This document shows positions 47,754-58,336 of a DNA stretch of 64,000 nt, piece by piece (the stretch's first letter is position 1; the number at the start of each line of letters is the position of its first letter). Both the position numbers and the translations under genes were made by a program. A model generated the notes under the pieces. The model was not told where the DNA came from. It saw nothing but the letters and a program-made list of their open reading frames with translations, and did no database searches. This DNA is from Brachypterus glaber (lineage: Eukaryota; Arthropoda; Insecta; Coleoptera; Kateretidae): assembly GCA_958510825.1 (NCBI GenBank), contig OY294044.1:73822979-73886978 (forward strand), in the 5' to 3' direction.

Positions 47754-47834
47754 CATAACTTAAGTTTATCCAAGTGTGTGGTTTTTCTTGTTGAGAAGAA
47801 TTAATTGTTTATAGACAACTAGAATGTGCATTTC

Positions 47835-48142
47835 ATTGTAATTTTAATACTAAATTTTATTTGTAAATACATATTTGTTATTTATATCGCCACCATTGGT
47901 ATTTAATACTTTACTTGTGATACTAAATACTGCAATGTGTGTATTGTATACAAAATGTTGTCATACTAACATAGAGACCGTGCTGGTACATTTGAATTCC
48001 CACGCAACATGTGTTTATTACATACAATGCAGTATTTAATATCTCAAGTAAAGTATTAAACACCAATGGTGGCGATATAAATAAAAAATATGTATTAACA
48101 TATAACATTCAGTAATAAAAATACAACGAAATTTTCTGTGCA
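47835..48142. mobile_element. Shortened palindromic foldback, relative of 37256-37938
   Basis: The left half repeats 'ccaccattggtatttaatac', then 'atactgcaatgtgtgtat', then 'catactaacatagagacc'. The right half is inverted ('gtattaaacaccaatggtgg') and ends 'aacgaaattttctgtg'. The central palindrome of the longer copy is deleted. Confidence 0.75.
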
Positions 48143-48734
48143 AAGTGCAAAGTTAAGATTATAATCTTATTTTGGAATAGCGACCAATTATTTAATTAAA
48201 ATTTTAACTATTAGCTGTAGCATAAACCTTAAAAAATTGGCAACATCATAATACTTAGTGTCTGGTTTTTGTCAAAAAAACGCATCGTAAATAAGAATCA
48301 GCGGCGAACTGCTTACAGGTTTTATTTTTCAAAAAACAGCCTGACGATTTTTTCTTTTTTCCATTAAAATTCTTTTTATACTTTACCCTTTTTGATGTAA
48401 TTTGTAACTTATTTCTGAATTACACTGTATACTGTACTATTTTGATATAAGCACAAAATGTTTATATTATTCGAGTCTTCTCTTCTTTTGTAAAAAAACT
48501 GGAGATAGCTTACTTTGATCCACAGCGACTTCGTCTAAAATATTAACCTACAAAAAACTATTTATTGGTTTCCATTTGGTATAACAGGTTATTTATCCTG
48601 AAAAATTAAACCTGTAAAAACAATATCGGCAAAATAAAACAAAAGTCCCGCAAAATACCTAAAAATCGTAAAATGATTGAAAATTCAAGTACACTTTTAT
48701 TCAGTTTTTACAGACTTCCTAAAAGTGCTTTTTT
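48143..48734. other. Intron sequence, no gene recognised
   Basis: AT-rich sequence with no repeat partner or domain that I recognise. Confidence 0.4.
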
Positions 48735-48932
48735 ATTACACTATTCACAGCGCGTAGCTCTAGAATAGTATTATACGGTAGTTTCGAATTTCCCAAAATG
48801 TCCAAAAAAAGTCCTGGACAAAAATTCTTGGATATAAAAGTAAAAAAATAAGAAACATGGAAAATGTCGGTATGTCCGTCCGTCCGTCCGTCCGTCCGTC
48901 CGTCCGTCTGTCTGTCTGTCTGTCTGTCTGTA

Positions 48933-49001
<69 letters not shown>

Positions 49002-49550
49002 GTCTGTCTGTATATCTGTCTATCTGTCTGTCCGGTGTCTCATTTTTTGTAGACACGATACAAGAACGAATAATCCAATCGACTCGCAATTTTCAGATCC
49101 CTATTGTTTTTGAAAGTAATTCCCCAAAAAACTAAAATTATGGGGGGTTAAAATTTTAAAAAAATCAAAAAATGCTGAAAGAAAATTTCGGTTAGTTAGT
49201 TCAGGAAAAATTACTTTTATTATAAGGATCAATTCTACCAATTTTGAAAGTAATCTCTCCAAAAACCAAAAAGTCATGGGAGGTTAAACTTAAAAAAAAA
49301 AGAAAAACTATAATTTTTTCGAAAACAATTCATTTTTCGCAAAAAAAAATAAAAAAAAATTGAAAAATTAAAAAAAAAATTGAAATTCTTTTTTTTTTAT
49401 TTGTATTTTCAAAAAACGAACTTTTTTTTTTAATGTAAACATTTTTTGTATTTAATAATTTTTTGTAATTGGAAAAATGCAATATACTATTTACTGTGAA
49501 TAGTATATAATGGAATGCGTAGCATTACATATCTTCACGGCTTGTTTATG
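48735..49550. repeat. Dispersed element containing an expanded microsatellite
   Basis: Both ends match 3175-3725 in inverted orientation (see that entry). The inserted difference is the tetranucleotide tract at 48875-49032. The stretch 49040-49440 contains two loose copies of 'ccaaaaaactaaaattatgg', then 'gaggttaaa'. Confidence 0.7.
48875..49032. repeat. (TCCG)n/(TCTG)n microsatellite
   Basis: About eight TCCG units pass directly into about 30 TCTG units with a few interruptions (TATG, TCTC, TATC). It ends at TCTGTCCGG. The serine/valine-rich frames here (48857-49135 +, 48760-49089 -) are period-four artefacts. Confidence 0.95.
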
Positions 49551-49774
49551 TTCAGCGGTAACTTTTTAATGCGTGCACCGATTCGAATAGGTTTTGTATG
49601 GAAACCTACTGTAACAAAGATCGTCTTGTTGAGTTTCCGTTTTTTTTTACGTAATCAGCATAGATCCGGTAAATAAAAAATATAGTTTATTGGAACTCGT
49701 AAAATTTTGTTGTGGAAAAAATTTGATTCTATTAGTCCGGTGAAAATTTCAAAAAGAATATTTTGTAGTATAAA

Positions 49775-51009
49775 CAAAATGTTTTGATGTTTTTTAGATA
49801 ATTCGAGTGCGCTGATTTCGAATCCGGCGGGTGCCACCTCGTATCTGTTGAGGAATTTGAGATAATTGAGGTCAAAGCCAACTTTGACCGAAATACATGA
49901 TTTTAATTTCTTAAAATAACGTTTTGTGTTATACAGAGCGGTCCAAAAGTCACCCCCCCCCCCTCTTAACTTTTGAACCAGTTGAAATATCGACTTTAAA
50001 TTTGGAACTTTTAAATAAGACAACTTAAAATATCTTTTAGCATATATTTAATACTTTCAGCTCTTAAAATGTGGGCAGGGGGGCATGGAGGCACATTTTT
50101 TTAAATGGAAAGGGGCGTCGTGTAATACACCATTTTAAAGCTTATAAAATTCTCCATTTAACTCCATATTTTTAAATTAAAAAAAAAAAATTGTTTGGGT
50201 TAAAAATGGGGTTGAAAATGGGTATTAATGTCAAAATTCCTCTAAAAAAAACAAACAATTTTTTAAAAATGCCTAATTTCACCATAAAAAAATGTTAATT
50301 ATACTTTTAAACTAATTTTAGTTGACATAAATAAAAATTTATAAAAAAAAACTTAAAAAATCGAACGTTTTAGCACAAAAAATTGAAAAATCAAAACCTT
50401 AAAAAACATTTTTTTAAAATTTAAAATATTAGCTTAAATAGAGAATTTTATAAGCTTTAAAATGATGTATCACACGACCCCCCTTTCCATTTAAAAAATG
50501 TCCCCCCATGCCCCCTTGCCCAAATTTTAAGAGCTGAAAATATCAAATATATGCTAAAAGATAGTTTAAGTTGTCTTATTTAAGAGTTCTAAATTTGAAG
50601 TCGATATCTCAACTCTTTCAAAAGTTAAAAGGGGGGGGGGGTGACTTTTGGACCGCACTGTATATAAATATACAAATTAATGTTAATGGTTTTTAAATAT
50701 TTTGAGTGCGCTGAATTCGAATCCGTTGAACTCAACCAGGTTGAGTCAACCTCGTAACTATTAAGGAAATTCATATAAATAAAGTCAAGCCTACCTCGAT
50801 GAAGTATTATGTTTTTGTATCACAGAACCGAATTTTTTCAGTATATACAAAATATTTTGATGGTTTTTGGATAACTGGGGTATGCTGAATCCAAATTTAG
50901 TGGGTGCCAGCTTGTATCTGTTGGGCAAATTTAAAATAATTGAGGTCAAAGCCAACTATGTAAAAAATATTTATTTATTTTCTTTATACTAAGCCTTGTG
51001 TTATCAGTG

Positions 51010-51054
<45 letters not shown>

Positions 51055-52015
51055 ATCAGTTAGATGAATCGGGTGTGCCAAATCTGAATCCGATGGGTGT
51101 TACCTCGACAAAATTCAGATTATTAAGATCAAAGCCAACTGCGATGAACTATTTTTTTTATACTACTAAACCGTGGTTTCTCAGTGTCTTTTTTTTATAG
51201 TTTTAGTTTAATTTATGTAAGCCAAATCCGAATCCAATAGGTGCCGCCTCGCATCTATTTAGTTAAAATATTTTAGGTCAAAGCCAACTAGGATGAGTTG
51301 ATATTTTTTTAATTTTGCTGAAATGTTTTTTCAGTGCATTAAAATACCTTTACGGGTTTTAGTTAACTTGTGTGCGCTGAATTCAAATTCGTTGGGTGCC
51401 ACCTCGTATCTATTAAGGAATTTGAGAAAATTGAAGTAAAAGCCAAGTATGATTTTTGATAAAAAAAATCACAAAGAATACCAAAAATTAAAATAAAAAC
51501 AGGTTTTTGTATTCCTAGATCAAGGTTTTCCAAACTTAATTATAAAAATACTAGTTTAAACTTTATTTTGTTTTACTACTACCAAAAAGTGAAAACAAAT
51601 TAAAAATAATACACAAAATACAAAAATCACATACTTCGATCCTAATTCAATTCTCTTAAATATCTTAGTAGATACGAGGCTGCACCCAACAATTTCGAAT
51701 TCGGTGTACATAAATTAACTATAAAACGTAAAGATATTTTTAATACACTGAAAAAATATTGCAGCAAAATTAAAAATTCCAAAAAGTCCAAACTCATCCT
51801 AGTTGGCTTTGACCTAAAATATTTTAACTTCCTTATTTAAATATTAACAGCATACAGAATACACAGTTATGATGATTCCCAAAAAGGATAAAATGGTAAT
51901 ATTCACTGTTTCCTATCTATTTGATTTTAACGACAGATAGATAACTTTCTTATTCCTTAATAGATCCGAGGCGGCACCTATTGGGTTCGGATTCGGCGTA
52001 CATACATTAACTAAA
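49775..52015. repeat. Array of divergent ~150-bp units, six direct then three inverted
   Basis: Units hold 'gtgcgctgaattcgaatccg', then 'ttgggtgccacctcgtatct', then 'gaggtcaaagccaacta'. Direct units lie near 49785, 50690, 50860, 51060, 51210 and 51360. Inverted units lie near 51640-51720, 51790-51830 and 51950-52010 ('gatccgaggcggcacctatt', 'cggattcggcgtac'). A foldback transposon interrupts it at 49934-50660, and an AT dinucleotide run at 51010-51056. No codon structure is conserved. Confidence 0.8.
49934..50660. mobile_element. Complete TA-flanked foldback element (727 bp)
   Basis: Starts CAGAGCGGTCCAAAAGTCAC and ends GTGACTTTTGGACCGCACTG, with TA on both sides (49932-49933, 50661-50662). 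The arms are inverted over about 225 bases, with a centre of about 275 bases. C9 and G10 homopolymers lie at corresponding places in the arms. No transposase. Reference copy for the family at 4420, 10265, 12745, 41295, 44075 and 58337. Confidence 0.9.
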
Positions 52016-53639
52016 AACCATAAAAAAATATATACACTGAGAAAAAGGATTCAGTAGTATAAAAAATATAATAATTGTTGCGTATATCGTCGCCTTGCAT
52101 ACAAAGGGGCGTATCTTAAATATTTTTAATTTTTAGAAATACTGGGATACTTAACTGAAATATTATAATAACAATTTTAAAATGTTTTTCGTGTAAAATT
52201 CAAATTTTTGAGATACGCCCCTTAACATTAAATTTTAAGGGTTAATATATTTTTACAATTTTGGCGAAGGCGCACTATAAATTTTACAAGCACACAAAAA
52301 TAATCTTCTGTCCTTTTTTCCATAAAATAGTGAAAATTTTGAAATTTCAGCTTAATCTGATATTTTTCAAAAAATTTAACCAACCCTATTGTCGCAAAAA
52401 AAAATCACTATTTTTTTGTGATCAGAGGTGCAAAAAATGGCCCTATGCAAAAAAAGCAGACTTTTGTCACTTTTTTACCAATTTGGATGTTTTCTATTAC
52501 GATTTTTCTTTCTTAAATATTCAAAATAAATTATGCATGGGACTAAATAGATTTTCTTCATAAATCTGTAATTATATTAGGGTAATTTTGTTTAATGTAT
52601 GAATAGAATAGAAATATTACTCATATTTTGCCAATTTTTTTTTTCAAATTTAAATTAAAAAAAAACTCGCCAGTAGAAAATCACGAAATTTTTACAGTAA
52701 TTAGTAGTATATATAAGGAAAATAACCCACTATAGATTGGGTTGAATCTTTAAATTTTTGTTTGTTCTGTGCCTCATTTTCGTAAATGTTGGCAAAATTT
52801 TAAAAATTAATCGGCCATATTTATTCCTCCATTTTGAATTTTAAAGTTTTTGGGTATTGACCCGTATTAATATCAAAAGGAGCCTTTGTGCCAAATTTCA
52901 GATAAATCGGACATTTTTTAAAAATTGAATTGAACCACCCTAATGCCGCAATTTTTTTTCAATTTTTACACTGTGTTTTTCGTAATCAGAGGTGCAAAAA
53001 ATGGCCCTATGCAAAAAAGCAGACTTTTGTCACTTTTTTTCTGAGACGTCTGCAGAGGTACGACATACCGGGTGAGTTTATTTATGCCCACCCCTAAAAT
53101 TAAGATTAATCTTCATTCGATAAAAACAAAACTTTGGTGATTTATATAATTTTACATTTGCTATAAAATAGCGGATTCATTTTTTTTGTTTCACTTCCGG
53201 TTTCACCGAAAGTGGTAAGAATATATTTTTTACATTTTTGAATTCAGCCGAAAATTGTATGTATAATTAACTGATTTTTTATATTTTTACTTTTTTTTAT
53301 ATAAAAACGAGATACACAAAATTGTAGAGTTAAAATAAATAATGCGCTAGGTGCCAAAAAAATTAGGAAATTAGTCCTAAGGCATATATACAATTTTTTG
53401 CACGATTAAAAATAATTTAGGCAGGTAGATAAAATTAAAATTAAAAACTTGCATCTAAAATCGAGTGTTTTATTTTCGTAATAACGAAAAGTCAGTTTCA
53501 CGGCCAACACTATTTCAATTGTTTTTTAATATGGTTGACACAAAAACATCGAAAAAATAGACGAAGACGATAAATTTTAAGTAATTTAAACAATGTTATT
53601 TTTAAAGGTTTTCTTTGCGAAAATCAAATAAATTCCTTT
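52016..53639. other. Intron sequence with direct repeats, no gene recognised
   Basis: 52425-52480 and 52985-53035 share 'agaggtgcaaaaaatggccc' then 'agcagacttttgtcac'. 52825-52950 belongs to the dispersed repeat also at 45.9 and 63.4 kb. A 100-codon frame at 52261-52563 lies inside this repeated material and is not a gene. Confidence 0.5.
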
Positions 53640-54450
53640 GAGTCGCTTATTTATTACAAAAATCACTAAATCTAATTTTTGTACCAGTAAAGCATATAGT
53701 ATGTATAAAATTATAATTTTATCTAGGTTGCCGTGTTTTTTTTCCCTAGGGACAAAAATGGCAAGTTTAGTCCCAAAAACTGTTGTTTTTTATAAAAAAC
53801 ATTAAGGTTTAGAGCAGTAAAACGTTTTGTTTTAGCATTCATTAAAAAATATATATATTTCGAACGAAAGCTTTTTTTAAGCCCTATAAAAAATGCTTTT
53901 GCTAGAATATAACGTTTTGGATATACAGACTTTCAAACTTTAATAAATTATATAACATGCAGGTGTATTAATGGTTTGGATGTGCCTATTCATACTTTCC
54001 TTTTCATTAAAGTCTTAAAATGTTAAGAAAAGTCGAGAAATGTGAAACAATCGAAAAAAAATTGACAGATCCACAGATGACAAACTTTTCACTTTTTCAC
54101 ATGATCTTAAAAACTTTTGAAACGTCGATAAAAGCGAAGAAGCAAAAAAAAATGGAAAAAAAAGGTTTATTTCAGTACTTTTATATTTAAAAAATAAAAG
54201 TAAAAATGTGTTACTAAAATAAATTGCTTTAAATCGCTTATTTATTACAAAAAAATCACCAAACCTAATTTTTGTACCAGTAAAGACTGACAAACAGATT
54301 TTTTACCTTTTTACAACATGGTCTCAAAAATTTAAAAAACTTTTGAAACGTCGACAAAAGTCCAAACAAAAAACGAAAAAAAAAAACTGGAAAAAAGGTT
54401 TATTTCAGTACTTTTACATTTAAAAAATAATAGGAAAAATGTGTTACTAA
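53640..54450. repeat. Nested direct repeats
   Basis: 54075-54215 and 54288-54450 are direct copies ('aacttttgaaacgtcgataa', 'ggtttatttcagtactttta', 'aaaatgtgttactaaaa'). 54235-54290 and 53645-53700 share 'aatttttgtaccagtaaag', as does 26-84. The unit therefore alternates two repeat families. Confidence 0.65.
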
Positions 54451-55119
54451 AAGTATTTAGAAAATGAAACGATGATAAAAAATCGTTAATAATAAAATTT
54501 CTGAAAAATTATATTAAAAGCTGCTTCAGTAATAGCTGCAATACGTTTTCCCCTAAGTATTCTACCCTGTATTATATAAACCAATAAATATCTTAGATAA
54601 CCCCAAATTGTTAATCTGTAATAAATTTCTTCTGTATTATTTAAGTATCTAACCTCTCATTTTCAATTATTATTTTTATTCTCCCAACTCAACAAAAGAA
54701 AATTAAAGAAATAATTTATGACTCTAATAAATAAAAAGAGCCAGCGAAAAATGGAGAACAAAAGAAACGTTTAAGGTTCAAAGGAGAAAAATAAATACAG
54801 AAAACAAAGAACTAATTTTAGTTTTAGAATAGATAGTATAGATTACGCAGACCTACAAAAAAAACGCCAATTATTAATATTATTATTATTATTATTATTA
54901 TAAATTGAAAAGGAATACTTTTCTGATATCAACCCGTATACACATTTGTGTGAAAATTATAATTCAAAATATATTTTTTAGTATAATTTAAATTAAGGAT
55001 GTAAATTAAAGGTCATCCTGAGGTTATTGTTGTTACAATTAGGCTTTGGTGTGAATATTTAAGTCCTGTTACTTGTGCAATAAGAACTTTGGTTTCTGAG
55101 GTCACAGGATTTACTCCAT
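54451..55119. other. Intron sequence, no gene recognised
   Basis: AT-rich with a short TTA run at 54880-54902. No recognised feature. Confidence 0.4.
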
Positions 55120-56315
55120 TTCATATAAATTGCCCGTTTTTGGCATTATGGATGGAACGCAATATTTATATATTTTTTTGAAAAAGTATTGGGAGGCAAA
55201 CTCAACGCTACGCTACGCCAAATTTAACAAAAAAATCAGAAGGGAACCATTTTAAAAATAGTGCTGAAAATGAGTTCTTTTATAAGATTTTTTTGCTTTC
55301 TTTTTATACATTATATTTGCTACTTTTTGACGCTCAAAATGTGTTTTTTTATCAAAATTTTTCTTTTGAATATCTATATAAATTATTGTATAGTTTTGGT
55401 GCAAAAATCAGCTACCCAATTTTTCTGCGTTTATTCTTTCCAGATATTATATTTTATATACTTTACTAAAATCTACATAATTTAAATTAAATTTCTCTCC
55501 TGAGTTCAAATATGATTTTGAAACTACTACATACTCAACTGATTTAGTGTAAAAAGAGGTTAAGTAAATTTTTTTTGCTGTTCCGTCTTACATTAAATAT
55601 TTTTCGTTTATTTTGATATAATTCAACTTCTTACTGCATATTTTATCTCCTGAACGCAAATACTGAACTTAAAATATTAGTTTTTTATAGAATTTAGCAA
55701 AAAAATTATAAAACCTGGTTATATGAATTTTTAAATAGGAAAATTAAAAAAATCTTTAACCTATTTTTGCGCAAAATTTTCTTAAGAGTGATTAATTTTA
55801 TTATCATTATTTGGATACAGGAGAGAAAATATTCCAAAACAAAAGCTAACTATACCCATATGAACCAAAAATGTCAAATATAAAACGAAACAGCAAAAAA
55901 AAAAAAACTCCAGTTAACCCATTTGTGCGCCAAATAGTTTTTATATTTAGTAGTCAAGACAATATTTGGATTCAGAGAAGAATTTTTTGTCAGAATATAT
56001 GCTTATTTTACTAAAATAGAAAATCTGAAAAGCGTAAATATAGAAAATACTAGTAGGTGGTTTTTGCACCAAAAATACATATTAATCTGAAATTTAGATA
56101 AAAAAAACCATCGTAAATAAGTAGCAATTACAAAATATTGTAAAAAGTAAGCAAAAAAATTCTTTGAAAAAGAACCCATTTTCAGCACAAATTCAAAATA
56201 TCTCCCTTCTGATTCTAAAATTAAATTTGGTACCGTTGACTTCTTCTGTCAATACTCATTTAAAAAATATAAAAATCTTTCGTTCCTCCCAAAATGCCAA
56301 AAACGAGCAATTTTA
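55120..56315. mobile_element. Foldback element (about 1.2 kb)
   Basis: 55120-55465 is inverted at about 56005-56315 with moderate divergence. Paired blocks include 'cccgtttttggcatt', 'aaaaaatcagaagggaacca', 'gtgctgaaaatgagttcttt' and 'ttttggtgcaaaaatcagc'. The 540-base centre is unpaired. Open frames in both arms (55261-55485 +, 56003-56188 -) are mirror products of the same sequence, not genes. Confidence 0.7.
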
Positions 56316-56817
56316 CCGGGTCTCCAGAGGTACTTGAAAAAAATGTAACCATATTAACAAAACATTAAATAAGAAAAAAAAAATTAAATTGTCCATGGAC
56401 AATCTAAAAGAAACTGCTCTTTTGGGGTCCTTAAATAAAGTGCATAGATAAAATAAAGGTAAACTGAAAATAAACCTGTCTAGTTTATTTGTGTTGAAGA
56501 AAGTGTCAATATTTAAAGGGTCTCTAGAAAATTACATCTGGTATAATAAAGCTTGGGAAATTCTTTTAACAAGGCTTTATATAGTTAGTTATTTTACATT
56601 AGCATTTTCAAATGTGTAATGTAATAGTCCTACAACAGGACAAGGATTTTGTTTTAAAACCTAAAGGACTTTATGTTTTACATTTATTATACCTACTCCT
56701 CGTAGTGTTAAAGCTAGCAGAATAATACTTCTACTTTGTAATAGTAATTATATACTAAGGTAGGTTTACCTACATCTATAGAAAAGCCGGGCGTAATACA
56801 GGGTATATCCCGTAATA
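56316..56817. other. Intron sequence, no gene recognised
   Basis: AT-rich. The final part holds 'gtaatacagggt' twice (56793-56804 and 56812-56823); the second is the start of the mariner-like element. Confidence 0.4.
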
Positions 56818-57024
56818 CAGGGTGTCCCAGCTAAGACTACCTTCAATTCATTAACGGCTTCAGGTTTTGTACCATAAAGTTTATCCTTAAGAAATCACCA
56901 CAAGCAAAAACCCAGGTTTAAGGGTACTGTCAATGCTGTCAGTTACTTTAATTTATTGCAGAAATCTATCATGCCAATTATTCTTGAAGATTATGGCGAT
57001 AAGGGATTTCATTTTCAACAAGAT

Positions 57025-57127
57025 CAGTTTCAGATTAATCCCTGAAGATGTCTCTAGTAGTAAGAGACGAAACGTCGGAAAGTGAAAATCCATTAACACG
57101 GTCTAAACCCGAAAGTGAAAGTTCTTT
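57025..57127 (+). mobile_element. 103-bp insertion with 5-bp target duplication, carries hammerhead-like motif
   Basis: AAGAT stands on both sides (57020-57024 and 57128-57132). Removing the insert and one AAGAT joins the FQQD codons directly to the next transposase codons, so the boundaries are certain to within a base or two. The insert has no inverted termini. It holds the motif at 57042-57078 and a repeated 'gaaagtgaaa' phrase near its 3' end. It may be an extremely truncated Penelope-like or retrozyme-like copy. Confidence 0.8.
57042..57078 (+). ncRNA. Hammerhead-ribozyme-like motif
   Basis: CTGAAGA (57042-57048) is followed by T, a perfect 6-bp stem II (GTCTCT 57050-57055 with AGAGAC 57063-57068, seven-base loop), then GAAA (57069-57072) and CGTC, then GG. 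Core boxes fit CUGANGA and GAAA. ACGT is self-complementary, as in minimal stem III forms that work as dimers. The extra T before stem II departs from the canonical core. Stem I is short: three pairs next to the core (TCC with GGA). Activity is unproven. Confidence 0.5.
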
Positions 57128-57183
57128 AAGATCGAGCTCTATCACATTACCATAAAGGTCAATCTTAATGAGAACCTGCTTAA

Positions 57184-57676
57184 GGGAGCGTTCAAGTATT
57201 ACATAACGCGCTGGGGGGGTAGTGGTTTTCGAAAACGTTACACCGCGTTACAGAGGTGGGGTGGGTGTCAGTAAAAATGTTACGTAACACTTAAAAAATT
57301 ATAAACTTATAAAATGTTTATTGGATCACGTTTTTAACAATGATCTAGACTTAAAGAGACGGATTCCTTGCAACTTTTATTGCACACGGCGTGGTTAACA
57401 GTTCAATAAATCCTCTAAACAAAAACAAATCATAGCCAATAACCGGTTTTCGGTTAACCGGTTGCGGAAATTACATCAGACCGGTTTTGGGTTAAAACAC
57501 GGAAGCAATAACCGGTTAAAAACTGGTTTAAACCATAGAGCTAAATTTCTTTTCAAGTTTTTTACTTTTTGTAAAAGAAATGTTACGTAACGTCTCGAAA
57601 AAGTTACGCCGCGTTACATGGGGGGTGGGGGTCAAAAATGGCCAAATTTTGCGTTATGTAATACTTGAATGTTCCC
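57184..57676. mobile_element. PIF/Harbinger-like MITE with TAA duplication (493 bp)
   Basis: Starts GGGAGCGTTCAAGTATTACA and ends TGTAATACTTGAATGTTCCC. The inverted termini continue to TAACGC, about 26 bases with one mismatch. TAA lies on both sides (57181-57183, 57677-57679). Excision in silico rejoins the transposase codons ENLLN-RWIG. Inner parts hold 'atgttacgtaac' and 'gttacnccgcgttaca' words near both ends, and GGTTAACCGG-like words at 57430-57540. No transposase. Confidence 0.85.
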
Positions 57677-58045
57677 TAACAGGTGGATAGGAAGCAGACG
57701 ACCTGTAGAATACCCAGTGGGTATTACCCACCCCGATTACCAGACCTCACTCCACTCACCACTGGATTTATTTTTGTGTTTTTTTTTAATAATAAAGTTT
57801 ATGGTACAAAACCTGGAACCGTTAATAAATTGAAGGTATCCATTGAAAGGAAGTGTGCTGATATTTCATATTAAATATTTTTAAATATGTGCGATTTCAT
57901 AGCTTAACGATGTAAAAATATGAATTAATTACAAAACAAATACGTTAATATAGTTTTTTATAATCATTAAAAGCAAATTGTACGATATTTAATAATGATT
58001 TTATAAAAAATCAAAGCGCAGTGACTTTTTTTGCGACACCCTTTA

Positions 58046-58336
58046 TTATGCAGAGCAAAAAGTATACATTATTAAATGCGAAGCATTACAAATCTTTACA
58101 GCTTATTTAAAATTACGTGTAATTCTAACGCGTACTGTAAAGTAAAAAGGCTCTGTGACTACCCACATGTAAATAATTACTTTAATCATGTAGATATTAT
58201 TTGGACTGAATAAACATATAATTTTATATGTATACCTTCGCAAAGATACTTTTTTCATAAATAAATAAATACACACATAAAAATGCCTTTATTCAACAAC
58301 ATAAGTAGGTTAAAATTTTGCTTTAAACAAAAAATA
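58046..58336. other. Intron sequence, no gene recognised
   Basis: 58070-58110 weakly resembles the family at 3.2 and 49.5 kb ('aatgcgaagcattacaaatc'). Nothing else is seen. Confidence 0.4.

Larger units (their letters stand above)
56970..57880 (+). pseudogene. Mariner-like transposase remnant
   Basis: The plus strand reads LEDYGDKGFHFQQD up to 57024, where FQQD contains the second catalytic aspartate of mariner-type enzymes. It resumes after the 103-bp insert as RALSHYHKGQS. After a frameshift it reads ENLLN up to the MITE, then RWIGSRRPVEYP from 57680. After another frameshift it reads RLPDLTPL, later NNKVYGTKPGTVNKLKVSIE. This is the C-terminal half of a transposase that cuts and joins element ends. 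The aspartate expected after PDLTPL is replaced by T, and frames are broken, so it is dead. The N-terminal DNA-binding part is absent. Confidence 0.75.
56818..58043 (+). mobile_element. Mariner-like element interrupted by two insertions
   Basis: Starts CAGGGTGTCCCAGC after TA (56816-56817) and ends GCGACACCCTT before TA (58044-58045). Eight terminal bases are inverted. Without the two insertions (57025-57127 and 57184-57676) and their duplications, about 620 bases remain, so the element is also internally deleted or truncated. The transposase remnant below supports the family call. The inserts give an order of events: mariner first, then both inserts. Confidence 0.75.

Noticed and set aside
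48760..49135. Serine/valine-rich and threonine/aspartate-rich open frames
   Set aside because: They are products of the TCCG/TCTG microsatellite; no start context, no homology and overlapping frames on both strands.
52261..52563. 100-codon open frame
   Set aside because: It overlaps direct repeats that recur at 52985-53040 with a different frame; codon pattern not conserved between copies.
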